A stretch of 64,000 bases of DNA from Cellulosimicrobium cellulans (GTDB taxonomy: Bacteria; Actinomycetota; Actinomycetes; Actinomycetales; Cellulomonadaceae): contig NZ_JAFGYF010000001.1 in assembly GCF_016921195.1 (NCBI RefSeq), forward strand, positions 992,001-1,056,000. Direction: 5' to 3'. This document shows, in pieces, positions 43,401 through 51,007 of this stretch (the stretch's first letter is position 1; each line of letters opens with the position of its first letter). Below the pieces are notes generated by a model. The model did no database searches. It was not told where the DNA came from and worked only from the letters and a program-made list of their open reading frames with translations. The position numbers and the translations under genes were made by a program.

Positions 43401-44114
43401 GAGATGTCGCGCACGCCGAACCTCGAGGTGCGCGAGTTCCAGCAGGACCTGCGCGCGTGCACCGACGGCGACGGGATCCTCGCGGAGGACGACCGCGCGC
43501 TCGCCGAGGGCGACGGGTCGCTCGCCGACGGCGCGCTGTCGTACTCGGAGGACCGGTTCCTGCGGGTCAAGGCGCTCGTCGAGCGGTTCCGCGGGCGCGA
43601 AGGCATGAGCGACCTCGACGAGGCGTGGCGCCGGCGGGTCACGGACGTGCGCAACTGGTTCGTGCTCTCCGCGTCCGAGCGCTCGCGCGCCGACGACTCC
43701 GAGCACGAGCACTACTCCGACTCGGGCGGCAAGTCCGGCGGGCAGAAGGAGAAGCTCGCGTACACCGTCCTCGCGGCGTCGCTGGCCTACCAGTTCAAGC
43801 TCGACTGGGGCGCGGTGCGCTCGACGGCGTTCCGGTTCGTCGTCATCGACGAGGCGTTCGGGCGGGGGTCGGACGAGTCGACCCGGTTCGCGCTCGAGCT
43901 GTTCCGTCGCCTGGGCCTGCAGCTCCTCATCGTCACGCCGCTGCAGAAGATCCACGTGATCGAGCCGTACATCTCGGCCGTCGGGTTCGTGGACAACCCG
44001 TCGGGGCGGTCCTCACGCCTGCGGACCCTGTCGATCGCCGCGTACCGCGACGGTCGTCCGGCCGGCGAGGCAGCGGCGTCGGGCGCCGTCCCCGAGCCCT
44101 CTGCCGCGAGGTAG
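40464..44114 (+). CDS. jetC: JetC, SMC/MukB-like ATPase with inserted palindromic element
   Basis: The 1216-residue ATPase is the motor of the complex. It has NALLTGDIGSGKST (Walker A, residues 54-62), long coiled coils at about 290-400, 435-480 and 700-880, and a hinge-like region around 490-660. The ABC signature is GGKSGGQKEKLAYTVLAAS and Walker B is FRFVVIDEAFGRGSDESTR. Residues about 398-427 (TEPGVAAPQGAEPG ... HNPGFGG) interrupt the first coiled coil and are coded by a nested palindrome. The stop codon lies within a degenerate 21 bp repeat unit. No jetD follows; the next gene is a tetR on the other strand. Confidence 0.93.
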   Translation: MEGLFSAVELHDPAADLDARAGFRLERLEVLNWGTFDQRVWAFDLDGRNALLTGDIGSGKSTIVDAVTTLLVPSHRISYNKAAGAGARERSLRSYVAGHYKSERDEATGTTRHVGLRERGTYSVVLGRFSNRGFDQEVTLAQVFWLAPGQSGQPDRFFVTADRPLTITEDFAGFGGDVAALRRRLRESGAQVRDHFPEYGRDFRRLLGIPSEQAMDLFHQTVSMKSVGDLGEFVREHMLEPFDADRWTDRLVAHFDDLTSAHDAVVRATAQIERLAPLLADCDAHDELGERAAALVARRDALRAFTASRRVADLDGLIGALDERVADGETRRQRVADELGLLAAERQRLELERAGHGGDRLAAIEGEVARREVERAARERRVAQLAGYAAAAGLTLGTEPGVAAPQGAEPGDIPGFGGSGDHNPGFGGGAAAVAAALVDPDAFAALRRAADDAAVRVREDLARAEERASEVAAELRAVEQETADVKAELASLADRRSNLPRTHLEVRDRLCAGVGLSPGDVPFVGELLAVRPEHAEWEGAAERVLRGFALSLLVPAAHYDAVSAWVDREHLGLRLVYHRVPERVTAARPAPREDGVPLLADLLDVRRLDDAPSLTAWVEAELERRADHACAPDLDAFRRLPRAITRAGQVKHSPDHHEKNDTRAVDDRRGYVLGWSTQAKIDALLEQAAEVTARRDALVRRRDEAAAARADLQSRSAALGRLDVYRDWDELDRGAETARIAELAEEKRRLEQASEELGRLAALLDDNARRQAELEAERDRVVATLGADRHALDEARTARERARAVLDGARETLDEETTAALTAEFERELAAVGPDGGAAPDGGAGGPTRAADLDAVENAVRSRLTAEAEQAQRERADLGTRIAGQMASFRSAYPVETAELDADVRSADGYREIHDRLVRDDLPRFEADFKAYLNTNAIRDIAGFAAELAKQADVIRDRIDTINDSLRAIDYNPGRYIRLEMSRTPNLEVREFQQDLRACTDGDGILAEDDRALAEGDGSLADGALSYSEDRFLRVKALVERFRGREGMSDLDEAWRRRVTDVRNWFVLSASERSRADDSEHEHYSDSGGKSGGQKEKLAYTVLAASLAYQFKLDWGAVRSTAFRFVVIDEAFGRGSDESTRFALELFRRLGLQLLIVTPLQKIHVIEPYISAVGFVDNPSGRSSRLRTLSIAAYRDGRPAGEAAASGAVPEPSAAR
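41656..41743 (+). repeat. 88 bp nested palindromic element inside jetC
   Basis: Outer arms CCGAACCCGGGGTTG (41656-41670) and CAACCCCGGGTTCGG (41729-41743) are perfect 15 bp complements. Inner arms CGCCGAACCCGG (41684-41695) and CCGGGTTCGGCG (41704-41715) are perfect 12 bp complements. It is read through in frame as a Gly/Pro-rich peptide without a stop. A related string CCGAACCCGGG lies near 4479-4489 upstream of mshD. Confidence 0.85.
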
Positions 44115-44146
44115 GACCCTGCTCGCGCGTGGGAGGACCCGGCCGT
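44105..44146 (-). repeat. two degenerate 21 bp units at the jetC stop
   Basis: CGCGAGGTAGGACCCTG... (44105-44125) and CGCGTGGGAGGACCC... (44126-44146) match the reverse-orientation units at 32069-32110 in register. The jetC stop TAG (44112-44114) lies inside the first unit. Confidence 0.6.
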
Positions 44147-44190
44147 GACCGGCCTCCTGCCGCGGCGAGCCGTGCCCGACGGCGGCCGGT

Positions 44191-44901
44191 TCAGCCGAGC
44201 GGGCGCGGTCGCCGGGCCCCGGCGAGGGTCGAGGCGAGGACCGCCTCGATCGCGAACGCGGTGGACTCGGCGAGGTCCACGGCCTCGGGGTCGAGGAGCC
44301 ACTGGATCTGGAGGCCGTCCATCGCGCCGATGATCGTCGACGCCGCGAGGTCGAGCGCGGCGTCGGTGAGCTCGTAGTCCGTGTCGGTGTCGCCCGCGGC
44401 GCGGCGCTCCTCGATCACCTCGCGCAGGGCGCCCGCGATGTCGGCACGCAGCCCCGTGAAGCGCTCCGTGACCCAGGCGCTCGCCGGGTGCCCGTCGGTG
44501 ACGGCCTCGCCCGTGAGCACGGCGTAGGCCTGGACGATCCCCGGCCGCTCGGCGTTGATGGCGGCGGTCGTGACGAGGTGCCGGAAGAGGTCCAGCCCGC
44601 CCGGGATGTGCTGCCCCTCGAGGTGCTCGACGTCGACGCGGTCGCGGAACTCGAGCACCTCGGTGAGCAGCCGGTCCTTGGAGCCGAAGTGGTGCAGCAC
44701 CCCCGCGTGCGTGATGCCGACCTGCTCGGCGACCTCGGCGAGCGATCCCTGGTGGTAACCCTTGGACCCGAACACGCGCATCGCCGCGCGCAGGATCTCC
44801 TCGCGGCGCTCGAGCGTCGCCGCGCGCGTGCGGCGGGGCCGGGGTGTCCGCGCGGGGGCGGCGCCGTCGTCGGCGCCCCGCGCGGGGGAGACGTCCGTCA
44901 T
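44191..44901 (-). CDS. TetR family regulator
   Basis: The 236-residue protein has a clear TetR helix-turn-helix (RREEILRAAMRVFGSKGYHQ, then SLAEVAEQVGITHAGVLHHFGSK) and a C-terminal ligand domain (DAALDLAASTIIGAMDGLQIQWLLDP) typical of the TetR_C_6-like group. ATG at 44901 is chosen because TAGGGT (44914-44909) lies exactly 7 nt upstream, giving a leaderless mRNA. It converges on jetC and is divergent from the PAP2 gene; its target is not evident. Confidence 0.88.
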   Translation of the reverse strand: MTDVSPARGADDGAAPARTPRPRRTRAATLERREEILRAAMRVFGSKGYHQGSLAEVAEQVGITHAGVLHHFGSKDRLLTEVLEFRDRVDVEHLEGQHIPGGLDLFRHLVTTAAINAERPGIVQAYAVLTGEAVTDGHPASAWVTERFTGLRADIAGALREVIEERRAAGDTDTDYELTDAALDLAASTIIGAMDGLQIQWLLDPEAVDLAESTAFAIEAVLASTLAGARRPRPLG

Positions 44902-45025
44902 GACGGTCACCCTACTGTGGCCCCGTCTTGCCCTGCGGGGCTGGTCGGCCCGGGTGGGAACAGCGCGCGGAGCCTCTTCCCGCCGTCTTCTCGGAACGCA
45001 CACACGTGTCCTCTACGGTGGAGGG

Positions 45026-46105
45026 ATGTCTGCAGACCCCGCCCCGACCCGGCCGCTGCCGACCAGCGGCGGGACGGGCACGCGACCGCTCCCGGCGACG
45101 CCGCCGGTGCTGCCGCCCGCGCCGTCCGGCGCCCCGCACCAGCCGGCCGCTCCGCCCCCTCCGGTGGCCCCGTACCCGCCCGGGGCGTCGCGCCCGCCGG
45201 TGCCGCAGCCGGCGTCCCGCCGCCCTCCGACCGTCGTGGCGGACGGCCCGAGCACCGTGTCGCGGGTCGTCGCGGCCGTCGTCGCGGTGCTCGCCGTCGC
45301 GGGCGCGTGGCTCGTGTGGCGGTTCTTCGTCGACACCTTCGCGGGGCAGATGCTCGAACGTGCCGCGTTCGACGGTGCGGTCACGGGGCAGGGCGAGCTG
45401 TGGAGGGTGGCCGAGCCGGTCCTCGACACGGTGTCGGTCGCGTTCGTCGTCGGCGGGCTCGGCGCCGCCATGGGCATCGCGCTCCTGCGGCGCCGCTGGG
45501 GGCTCGCCGTGCAGGTCGCGTTCCTCGTCGTGGGGGCGAACGTCACGACCCAGCTCGTCAAGCACTCGCTCCTCGGTCGTGAGGAGCTGATCGGCGGGTG
45601 GCACTGGGAGAACTCGCTGCCCAGCGGCCACACGACGGTCGCGGGCTCGGTCGCGGCGGCGCTGCTGCTCGTCGTGCCGCGTGCGGCCCGGCCGCTCGTG
45701 GCCGTCCTCGGCGGCGCGTACACGGCCGCGACCGGCGTCTCGACGCTCGTCGGCCAGTGGCACCGACCGAGCGACGTCGTCGCCGCGGTCCTCGTCGTCC
45801 TCGCGTGGGCGGCGCTCGTGTGCGCCTTCACGCCCCGCTCCGCGCTCGACCCGGGCGCCGGCGCGTCACCGGGCTCGACCGTCATGGCCGTGCTGCTCCT
45901 CCTCGGGGCGGGCGCGGCCGGCGTGGCGGCGGCGCTCGCGCTGCGGGCGACGCCCGCGACGTGGGACACGACGGCCGCGCAGGAGGTCACCGCGTACGCC
46001 GGCGGGGTCGCGGGCGTGCTCGCGGTGACCGCCGCGGCGTTCGCCGTCCTGCTCCTCGTCCGCCAGTCCACAGCCCGCCCGGACGCCCGTCCGGTTCGGC
46101 GGTAG
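45026..46105 (+). CDS. PAP2 superfamily membrane phosphatase
   Basis: The 359-residue protein has a Pro-rich cytoplasmic N-terminus of about 75 residues, then about six to eight helices. The PAP2 signature is present as VKHSLLGREEL, NSLPSGHTTVAGSVAAA and VGQWHRPSDVVAAV. It would remove phosphate from a lipid such as phosphatidic acid or undecaprenyl pyrophosphate on the outer face of the membrane. TACGGT lies 6 nt before the ATG, suggesting leaderless initiation, although GGAGGG is also immediately upstream. Confidence 0.88.
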   Translation: MSADPAPTRPLPTSGGTGTRPLPATPPVLPPAPSGAPHQPAAPPPPVAPYPPGASRPPVPQPASRRPPTVVADGPSTVSRVVAAVVAVLAVAGAWLVWRFFVDTFAGQMLERAAFDGAVTGQGELWRVAEPVLDTVSVAFVVGGLGAAMGIALLRRRWGLAVQVAFLVVGANVTTQLVKHSLLGREELIGGWHWENSLPSGHTTVAGSVAAALLLVVPRAARPLVAVLGGAYTAATGVSTLVGQWHRPSDVVAAVLVVLAWAALVCAFTPRSALDPGAGASPGSTVMAVLLLLGAGAAGVAAALALRATPATWDTTAAQEVTAYAGGVAGVLAVTAAAFAVLLLVRQSTARPDARPVRR

Positions 46106-46274
46106 GGTGCGGCTGGCGCGATTGGCGTAACGTCGTAGGCTGCCACCTCGGACGACCGGAGGGTCGTCCACGCGGCACCACGACGCGCCGGACGCGCCCC
46201 GGGTGGTGCCCCGGCCGCCGTCGGGCGGGGAGCGCCCGCCACGGACACGTACGCACGGACGAAAGCAGGATCGG

Positions 46275-49037
46275 ATGCCACGCAAGCTCGTGATCGTCGA
46301 GTCGCCCGCCAAGGCTCGAAAGATCCAGGGCTACCTCGGCGACGACTACGAGGTCGAGGCGAGCGTGGGGCACATTCGCGACCTGCCGCAGCCGTCCGAG
46401 CTGCCCGCGGACATGAAGAAGGGTCCGTACGGCAAGTTCGCCGTCGACGTCGACCACGGGTTCGACCCCTACTACGAGGTCTACGCGGACAAGAAGAAGA
46501 AGGTCGCCGAGCTCAAGCGCGCGCTCAAGGACGCCGACGAGCTCTACCTCGCGACCGATGAGGACCGCGAGGGCGAGGCCATCGCGTGGCACCTCCTCGA
46601 GGCGCTCAAGCCCAAGGTCCCGGTCAAGCGCATGGTCTTCCACGAGATCACGCGCGAGGCCATCCAGCGGGCGCTGCAGAACACGCGCGACCTCGACGAG
46701 CACCTCGTCGACGCGCAGGAGACGCGACGCATCCTCGACCGCCTGTACGGCTACGAGGTCTCGCCCGTGCTGTGGCGCAAGATCGCCCAGGGGCTGTCGG
46801 CGGGCCGCGTGCAGTCGGTCGCGACGCGCCTCGTCGTCGAGCGCGAGCGCGAGCGCATGGCGTTCGTCCCCGCCGAGTACTGGGACGTCACGGGCACGTT
46901 CGAGCACGCGGACGCCTCCGCCCCCGACGCGGGGAAGGCGTTCGGCGCCCGTCTCGTGCAGGTCGGCGACGCGCGGGTCGCGTCGGGCCGCGACTTCGAC
47001 GACCGGGGGCAGCTCAAGGCGGCCGCGGTGCGCGACGGCGTCGCGCACCTCGACGAGGCGACGGCGCGCTCCGTCGTGGCCGGGCTCACGGACGCCGCGT
47101 TCGTCGTGCGCTCGCTCGAGACCAAGCCGTACACGCGCCGTCCCGCGGCGCCGTTCACGACGTCGACCCTCCAGCAGGAGGCGAGCCGCAAGCTCCGCAT
47201 GTCGTCGCGCCAGGCGATGCGGACGGCACAGTCGCTGTACGAGAACGGCTACATCACCTACATGCGTACGGACTCGCCGTCGCTGTCGGCCGAGGCCACC
47301 ACGGCGGCGCGCCGGCAGGCCGCCGAGCTCTACGGCCCCGAGTTCGTGCCCGAGAAGCCGCGCGTCTACGCCGCGAAGAACCAGGGCGCGCAGGAGGCGC
47401 ACGAGGCGATCCGTCCCGCGGGCGACTCGTTCCGCACGCCCGCGCAGGTCAAGCGCGAGCTGAGCGACGACCAGTTCAAGCTCTACGAGCTCGTGTGGAA
47501 GCGCACCGTCGCGTCGCAGATGGCCGACGCCAAGGGGTCGACGGCGTCGGTGCGCCTCGGCGCGGCCCTCTCGGCCGCCGCGGGCGACGTCGCGGGTCGC
47601 GACGCGGTGTTCGCCGCGTCGGGCACCGTCATCACGTTCCGCGGGTTCCTCGCCGCGTACGAGGAGAGCTCGGACGTCGACCGGTACGCCGAGGACGCGC
47701 CCGTCGTCGGCAGCAAGGGCGACGACGACGCGCGCCTGCCGCAGATGAGCGAGGGCGACGCGCTGCGCGGCGACGACCTCACGGCGGACGGGCACTCGAC
47801 GTCGGCCCCGCCCCGCTACACCGAGGCGAGCCTCGTCAAGGCGCTCGAGGAGCTCGGCATCGGCCGTCCGTCCACGTACGCCTCGACGATCTCGACGATC
47901 CAGGACCGCGGGTACGTGCTCTCGCGCGGACAGGCGCTCGTGCCGAGCTGGCTCGCGTTCGCCGTCGTGCGGCTCCTCGAGGAGCACTTCGACCGGCTCG
48001 TCGACTACGACTTCACGGCGCGGATGGAGGCGGACCTCGACGAGATCGCGGCCGGGCGCCGCGACCGCGTCGCGTGGCTCACGGAGTTCTACTTCGGGGA
48101 CGCCGCGAAGGGCGAGGACGGCGAGGGCCTGCGCGACCTCGTCGCGAACCTCGGCGACATCGACGCGCGCGGCATCAACTCCGTGCCGATCGGGGAGGGG
48201 ATCCAGCTCCGGGTCGGTCGGTACGGCCCGTACGTCGAGGACCTCTCCGTCCCGGTCAAGGAGGGGCAGAACCCGCCGCGAGCGTCCGTGCCCGACGACG
48301 TGGCCCCCGACGAGCTGACCGTCGCCAAGGCGCGCGAGCTGCTCGCGGCGGGCGCCGACGACGGCAAGGTGCTCGGCACCGACCCCGCCTCGGGCAACGA
48401 GATCGTGGCCAAGGCGGGCCGCTACGGCCCGTACGTCACCGAGGTGCTCGACCTCCCGCCCATCGACACGAGCCTGTCCGCCGCCGCGCAGAAGAAGGCG
48501 AAGGCCGCGCAGCCCAAGCCGCGCACGGCGTCGCTGCTCAAGACGCAGTCGCTCGACACCGTCACGCTCGAGGATGCTCTGCGTCTGCTCTCGCTGCCGC
48601 GCGTGGTCGGGACCGACCCGGAGTCGGGCGAGGAGATCACGGCGCAGAACGGCCGCTACGGCCCGTACCTCAAGAAGGGCACCGACTCGCGCTCGCTGCC
48701 CGACGAGGAGTCCATGTTCACCGTCACTCTCGACGAGGCGATCGAGCTCTACAAGCAGCCCAAGCGCGGCCGCGGCCAGCGCGCCGCGACGCCGCCCCTG
48801 CGCGAGCTCGGCGACGACCCGAACAGCGGCAAGCCGATCGTCGTCAAGGACGGCCGGTTCGGCGCGTACGTCACCGACGGGGAGACGAACCGCACCCTCC
48901 CGCGCGACGTCACTCCCGAGTCGATCACGCCCGAGCGCGCGATCGAGCTCCTCGCGGAGAAGCGTGCGCAGGGTCCGGCGAAGAAGCGCACGGCAACGCG
49001 CAAGCCCGCCGCGCGAAAGACTGCCGCCAAGAAGTAG
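46275..49037 (+). CDS. topA: DNA topoisomerase I
   Basis: The 920-residue type IA topoisomerase relaxes negative supercoils. The TOPRIM domain has LVIVESPAKARKIQGYLGD and ATDEDREGEAIAWHLLE; the active-site tyrosine is Y329 in GYITYMRTDSPSLS. C-terminal repeats (GRYGPYV, GRYGPYL, GRFGAYV) replace zinc fingers, as in other actinobacteria, and a Lys/Arg/Ala tail (KKRTATRKPAARKTAAKK) binds DNA. ATG at 46275 follows an AGCAGGA site. topA near tmk-holB is the usual actinobacterial order, here separated by about 10 kb of other genes. Confidence 0.98.
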   Translation: MPRKLVIVESPAKARKIQGYLGDDYEVEASVGHIRDLPQPSELPADMKKGPYGKFAVDVDHGFDPYYEVYADKKKKVAELKRALKDADELYLATDEDREGEAIAWHLLEALKPKVPVKRMVFHEITREAIQRALQNTRDLDEHLVDAQETRRILDRLYGYEVSPVLWRKIAQGLSAGRVQSVATRLVVERERERMAFVPAEYWDVTGTFEHADASAPDAGKAFGARLVQVGDARVASGRDFDDRGQLKAAAVRDGVAHLDEATARSVVAGLTDAAFVVRSLETKPYTRRPAAPFTTSTLQQEASRKLRMSSRQAMRTAQSLYENGYITYMRTDSPSLSAEATTAARRQAAELYGPEFVPEKPRVYAAKNQGAQEAHEAIRPAGDSFRTPAQVKRELSDDQFKLYELVWKRTVASQMADAKGSTASVRLGAALSAAAGDVAGRDAVFAASGTVITFRGFLAAYEESSDVDRYAEDAPVVGSKGDDDARLPQMSEGDALRGDDLTADGHSTSAPPRYTEASLVKALEELGIGRPSTYASTISTIQDRGYVLSRGQALVPSWLAFAVVRLLEEHFDRLVDYDFTARMEADLDEIAAGRRDRVAWLTEFYFGDAAKGEDGEGLRDLVANLGDIDARGINSVPIGEGIQLRVGRYGPYVEDLSVPVKEGQNPPRASVPDDVAPDELTVAKARELLAAGADDGKVLGTDPASGNEIVAKAGRYGPYVTEVLDLPPIDTSLSAAAQKKAKAAQPKPRTASLLKTQSLDTVTLEDALRLLSLPRVVGTDPESGEEITAQNGRYGPYLKKGTDSRSLPDEESMFTVTLDEAIELYKQPKRGRGQRAATPPLRELGDDPNSGKPIVVKDGRFGAYVTDGETNRTLPRDVTPESITPERAIELLAEKRAQGPAKKRTATRKPAARKTAAKK

Positions 49038-49061
49038 CCGCCTCCGCGAGGACGCTGCTCT

Positions 49062-49155
49062 GCCGGGGGAGAACCACGGTTCTCCCTCGGCGGACCGGGG
49101 TCCTGCCTCGGGAGACCAGGGTTCTCCCTCGGCGCAGCGGGTTCTGTCTCGCCGG
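49062..49155 (+). repeat. four tandem 21 bp repeats after topA, with hairpin
   Basis: Units 49073-49093, 49094-49114, 49115-49135 and 49136-49155 follow one another with a register of 21, 21, 21 and 20 bp. The first and third contain the core GGTTCTCCCTCGGC exactly. The first unit with the preceding bases forms a hairpin: GGAGAACC (49068-49075) pairs with GGTTCTCC (49078-49085), flanked by GCCG and CGGC. This may act as the topA terminator. Confidence 0.85.
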
Positions 49156-49184
49156 CCGGGCTCGGCCGTGGTGCGGTGTGGCGA

Positions 49185-49940
49185 TCACCCGCGGGGGAGG
49201 AGCACCGTGACGCCGGCGACGACGACCGTCGCCACCGGCACCGCGAGGAGGCCGGTGAGGACCGCGAACCGGCCGCGCGGGTCGCGGTGCGGCGCCTCGC
49301 CGTCGTGCGGCCCGACGACGGGGTCGTCGCCGTCGCGCAGCTCGATCGCCTCCCAGGCCGTGGCGCCGGCGAGGACCACCGCTCCGCCGACGAGGACGAC
49401 GAGGGGCGGCAGCGTGACGACGGGCGTCCGGACCGTGAGGCCCAGCGCGACGAGCGCTCCTGCGCCGACGGCGACGGTCAGGGCCGTGAGCACCGGGTGG
49501 TCCAGGACCGCGCGCAGCACCCGCTCGGTGCGTGCGCCGAGCGTGAGGACCGCGGCGACCAGGACTGCGAGCACGAGGAGCAGCCCCGCGGAGGCCTGCA
49601 GCGGCTCGCCGTCGAGCGCCGGCGGGAGCGACCAGAGCACGGCCAGCATGCCGACGAGCTGGAGGCCGGACGCCGCGACGACGCGCGTCGTCGCACCTCG
49701 GGACTGCGCCCGCGACACGGGGAGGCCGAGAGAACGGGCGTAGGTGACCGGGTCCCCGAACGCGTCGGGCGCGCTCTCCCCGCTGTCGACGACGTGGGCG
49801 TCCACCTCCGCGAGGACTGCGCCGATCCGGTCGCCGGCGACGCCCTGGAGGCGCAGCTCGAGGACGAGCCTCTCGGCCCACCTCGGGTCGACGTGCGGCG
49901 CGTACCGGCGCTCGATCGCGTACCGGGTCGTGTCGGTCAT
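49185..49940 (-). CDS. integral membrane protein of the PadR-partner (HAAS-like) type
   Basis: The 251-residue protein has an N-terminal soluble region of about 85 residues (PRWAERLVLELRLQGVAGDRIG ... DAFGDPVTYARSLGLP). This resembles the HAAS/DUF1700 sensor domain found downstream of padR genes, and six or so helices follow. It overlaps the padR gene by 4 bp (ATGA), so the two are translated together. GAAGGA lies 8 nt before the ATG. It is thought to transmit an envelope signal to such regulators; this is inference from family context. Confidence 0.75.
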   Translation of the reverse strand: MTDTTRYAIERRYAPHVDPRWAERLVLELRLQGVAGDRIGAVLAEVDAHVVDSGESAPDAFGDPVTYARSLGLPVSRAQSRGATTRVVAASGLQLVGMLAVLWSLPPALDGEPLQASAGLLLVLAVLVAAVLTLGARTERVLRAVLDHPVLTALTVAVGAGALVALGLTVRTPVVTLPPLVVLVGGAVVLAGATAWEAIELRDGDDPVVGPHDGEAPHRDPRGRFAVLTGLLAVPVATVVVAGVTVLLPRG

Positions 49941-50323
49941 GGTGCCGTCCTTCCGGGAAGGGTGGGTGCGGGGACCGGGTCGGCGACGCCCCGGGCGACC
50001 AGGCCGGACGCCGCGGACGTCAGGGCCTCCCACCGGGCCGCGGCCGCGCCGAGCGCGTCCCGTCCTGCGCCGGTGACCTCGTAGTACTTCCGGCTCGGGC
50101 CCCGGTCGCCCTCGCGCCACGAGGTGGTGACGAGCCCGTCGTCGTCGAGCCGTTGCAGCAGCGGGTACAGCGTCCCGCCCTTCACGACGCCGAGCCCGGC
50201 GTCCGCGAGCGAGCGCGTGATCGCGTAGCCGTAGGTCGGGCCGTCCGCGGCCACGACGGCGAGCACGCACAGCGGCAGGACCCCGCGCAGGAGCTCTCGG
50301 TCGAGCCGGTCGTCGAAGGGCAT
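49937..50323 (-). CDS. PadR family regulator
   Basis: The 128-residue winged-helix protein has the PadR motif GPTYGYAITRSLADAG, then VVKGGTLYPLLQRLDDDGLV and RGPSRKYYEVT. It is followed with a 4 bp overlap by its membrane partner. The promoter is well formed: TTGCCT (50358-50353), 17 bp, TACTGT (50335-50330), then 6 nt to the ATG, so the message is probably leaderless. CTAG half-sites at 50343 and 50360 flank the -35 and may be its own operator. Confidence 0.9.
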   Translation of the reverse strand: MPFDDRLDRELLRGVLPLCVLAVVAADGPTYGYAITRSLADAGLGVVKGGTLYPLLQRLDDDGLVTTSWREGDRGPSRKYYEVTGAGRDALGAAAARWEALTSAASGLVARGVADPVPAPTLPGRTAP

Positions 50324-50329
50324 GGCTAG

Positions 50330-50363
50330 ACAGTAGGGCGATCTAGTTAGGAAGGCAACCTAG
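50330..50363 (-). promoter_or_regulatory. padR promoter with CTAG-flanked operator
   Basis: Minus strand: -35 TTGCCT, 17 bp spacer, -10 TACTGT, ATG six nt on. CTAGTTAGG (50343-50351) and CCTAG (50359-50363) form an imperfect inverted repeat over the -35 region, suited to autorepression. Confidence 0.65.
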
Positions 50364-50453
50364 TGGTCGCCGGTCCGTGCGCCGTGGTCGCCGGTCAGGG
50401 GGCGTCGGCTGTGCACGTTGTCCGCGCGACCCGCTTCCTCGGGAGCATGAGTG

Positions 50454-50469
50454 CTGTTATAACAGTCCT
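50454..50469 (+). promoter_or_regulatory. MarR operator overlapping its own -10
   Basis: CTGTTATAACAG (50454-50465) is a perfect 12 bp palindrome that contains the -10 box TATAAC (50458-50463), six nt before the GTG. Binding of the encoded MarR protein here would shut off the marR-MFS unit. Confidence 0.7.
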
Positions 50470-51006
50470 GTGACAAATTCCGACCCGACCGCTGTCGCCG
50501 GACGCTGGGATGCGCTGTACGCCCTGCTGCGCCGTCTCGACGACGAGATCGGCACCGTCTACACCGACCGTGGTGTCGAGGGAGTGCGCCCGCGCTTCGT
50601 CTACCCGCTGATCCGCCTCGCCCACACCGGCCCGCTCACGATCCGCGACCTCGCCGCGTCCCTCGGGCGGACGCACTCGGCCATGAGCCAGACCGTCACC
50701 GCGATGCGCCGGGAGGGTCTCGTCGAGACCAAGTCCGGCGAGGACGCCCGCACACGCCGCGTGGCGCTCACCGAGAAGGCCCGCGCGCTCGTCCCGCTGC
50801 TCGAGGCCGAGTGGCGGGCGACCGAGGAGTCGGTCGCCGAGATCGACGACGAGCTGCCGCACGCGCTGAGCGCGGTCGTCGTCGAGCTCGAGCGCGTCCT
50901 CGCGCGGAGGTCCCTGCGGGAGCGGCTCGTCGAGCGGCTCGACGCGGCGGGCTACCCGCTGCCTGCCGGGCCCGCCCCCGAGCCCACCCCGCCCGGGGGC
51001 CGCTGA
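50470..51006 (+). CDS. MarR family regulator
   Basis: The 178-residue winged-helix protein shows GPLTIRDLAASLGRTHSAMS as recognition helix region, then TAMRREGLVETKSGEDARTRRVALTEKA, the MarR wing. GTG at 50470 is chosen because TATAAC lies 6 nt upstream; an open frame continues upstream without support. It lies 1 bp before the MFS gene and probably represses both in the absence of a small-molecule ligand. Confidence 0.88.
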   Translation: MTNSDPTAVAGRWDALYALLRRLDDEIGTVYTDRGVEGVRPRFVYPLIRLAHTGPLTIRDLAASLGRTHSAMSQTVTAMRREGLVETKSGEDARTRRVALTEKARALVPLLEAEWRATEESVAEIDDELPHALSAVVVELERVLARRSLRERLVERLDAAGYPLPAGPAPEPTPPGGR

Positions 51007-51007
51007 G

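Noticed and set aside
39912-43955. 1347-codon minus-strand open frame opposite jetB and jetC
   Set aside because: The opposite strand codes Walker A, signature and Walker B motifs; this frame is low-complexity Arg/Glu/Val and is a shadow.
44115-44333. Possible jetD start (GTG at 44145 after GGGAGG)
   Set aside because: The frame gives 62 Arg/Gly-rich residues antisense to tetR, with no DUF3322 or toprim motif.
50343-50363. DtxR/IdeR-type iron box (TTAGG ... CCTAG)
   Set aside because: The half-sites are two bases closer than the 19 bp DtxR/IdeR consensus and the centre does not match; a PadR operator is more likely.
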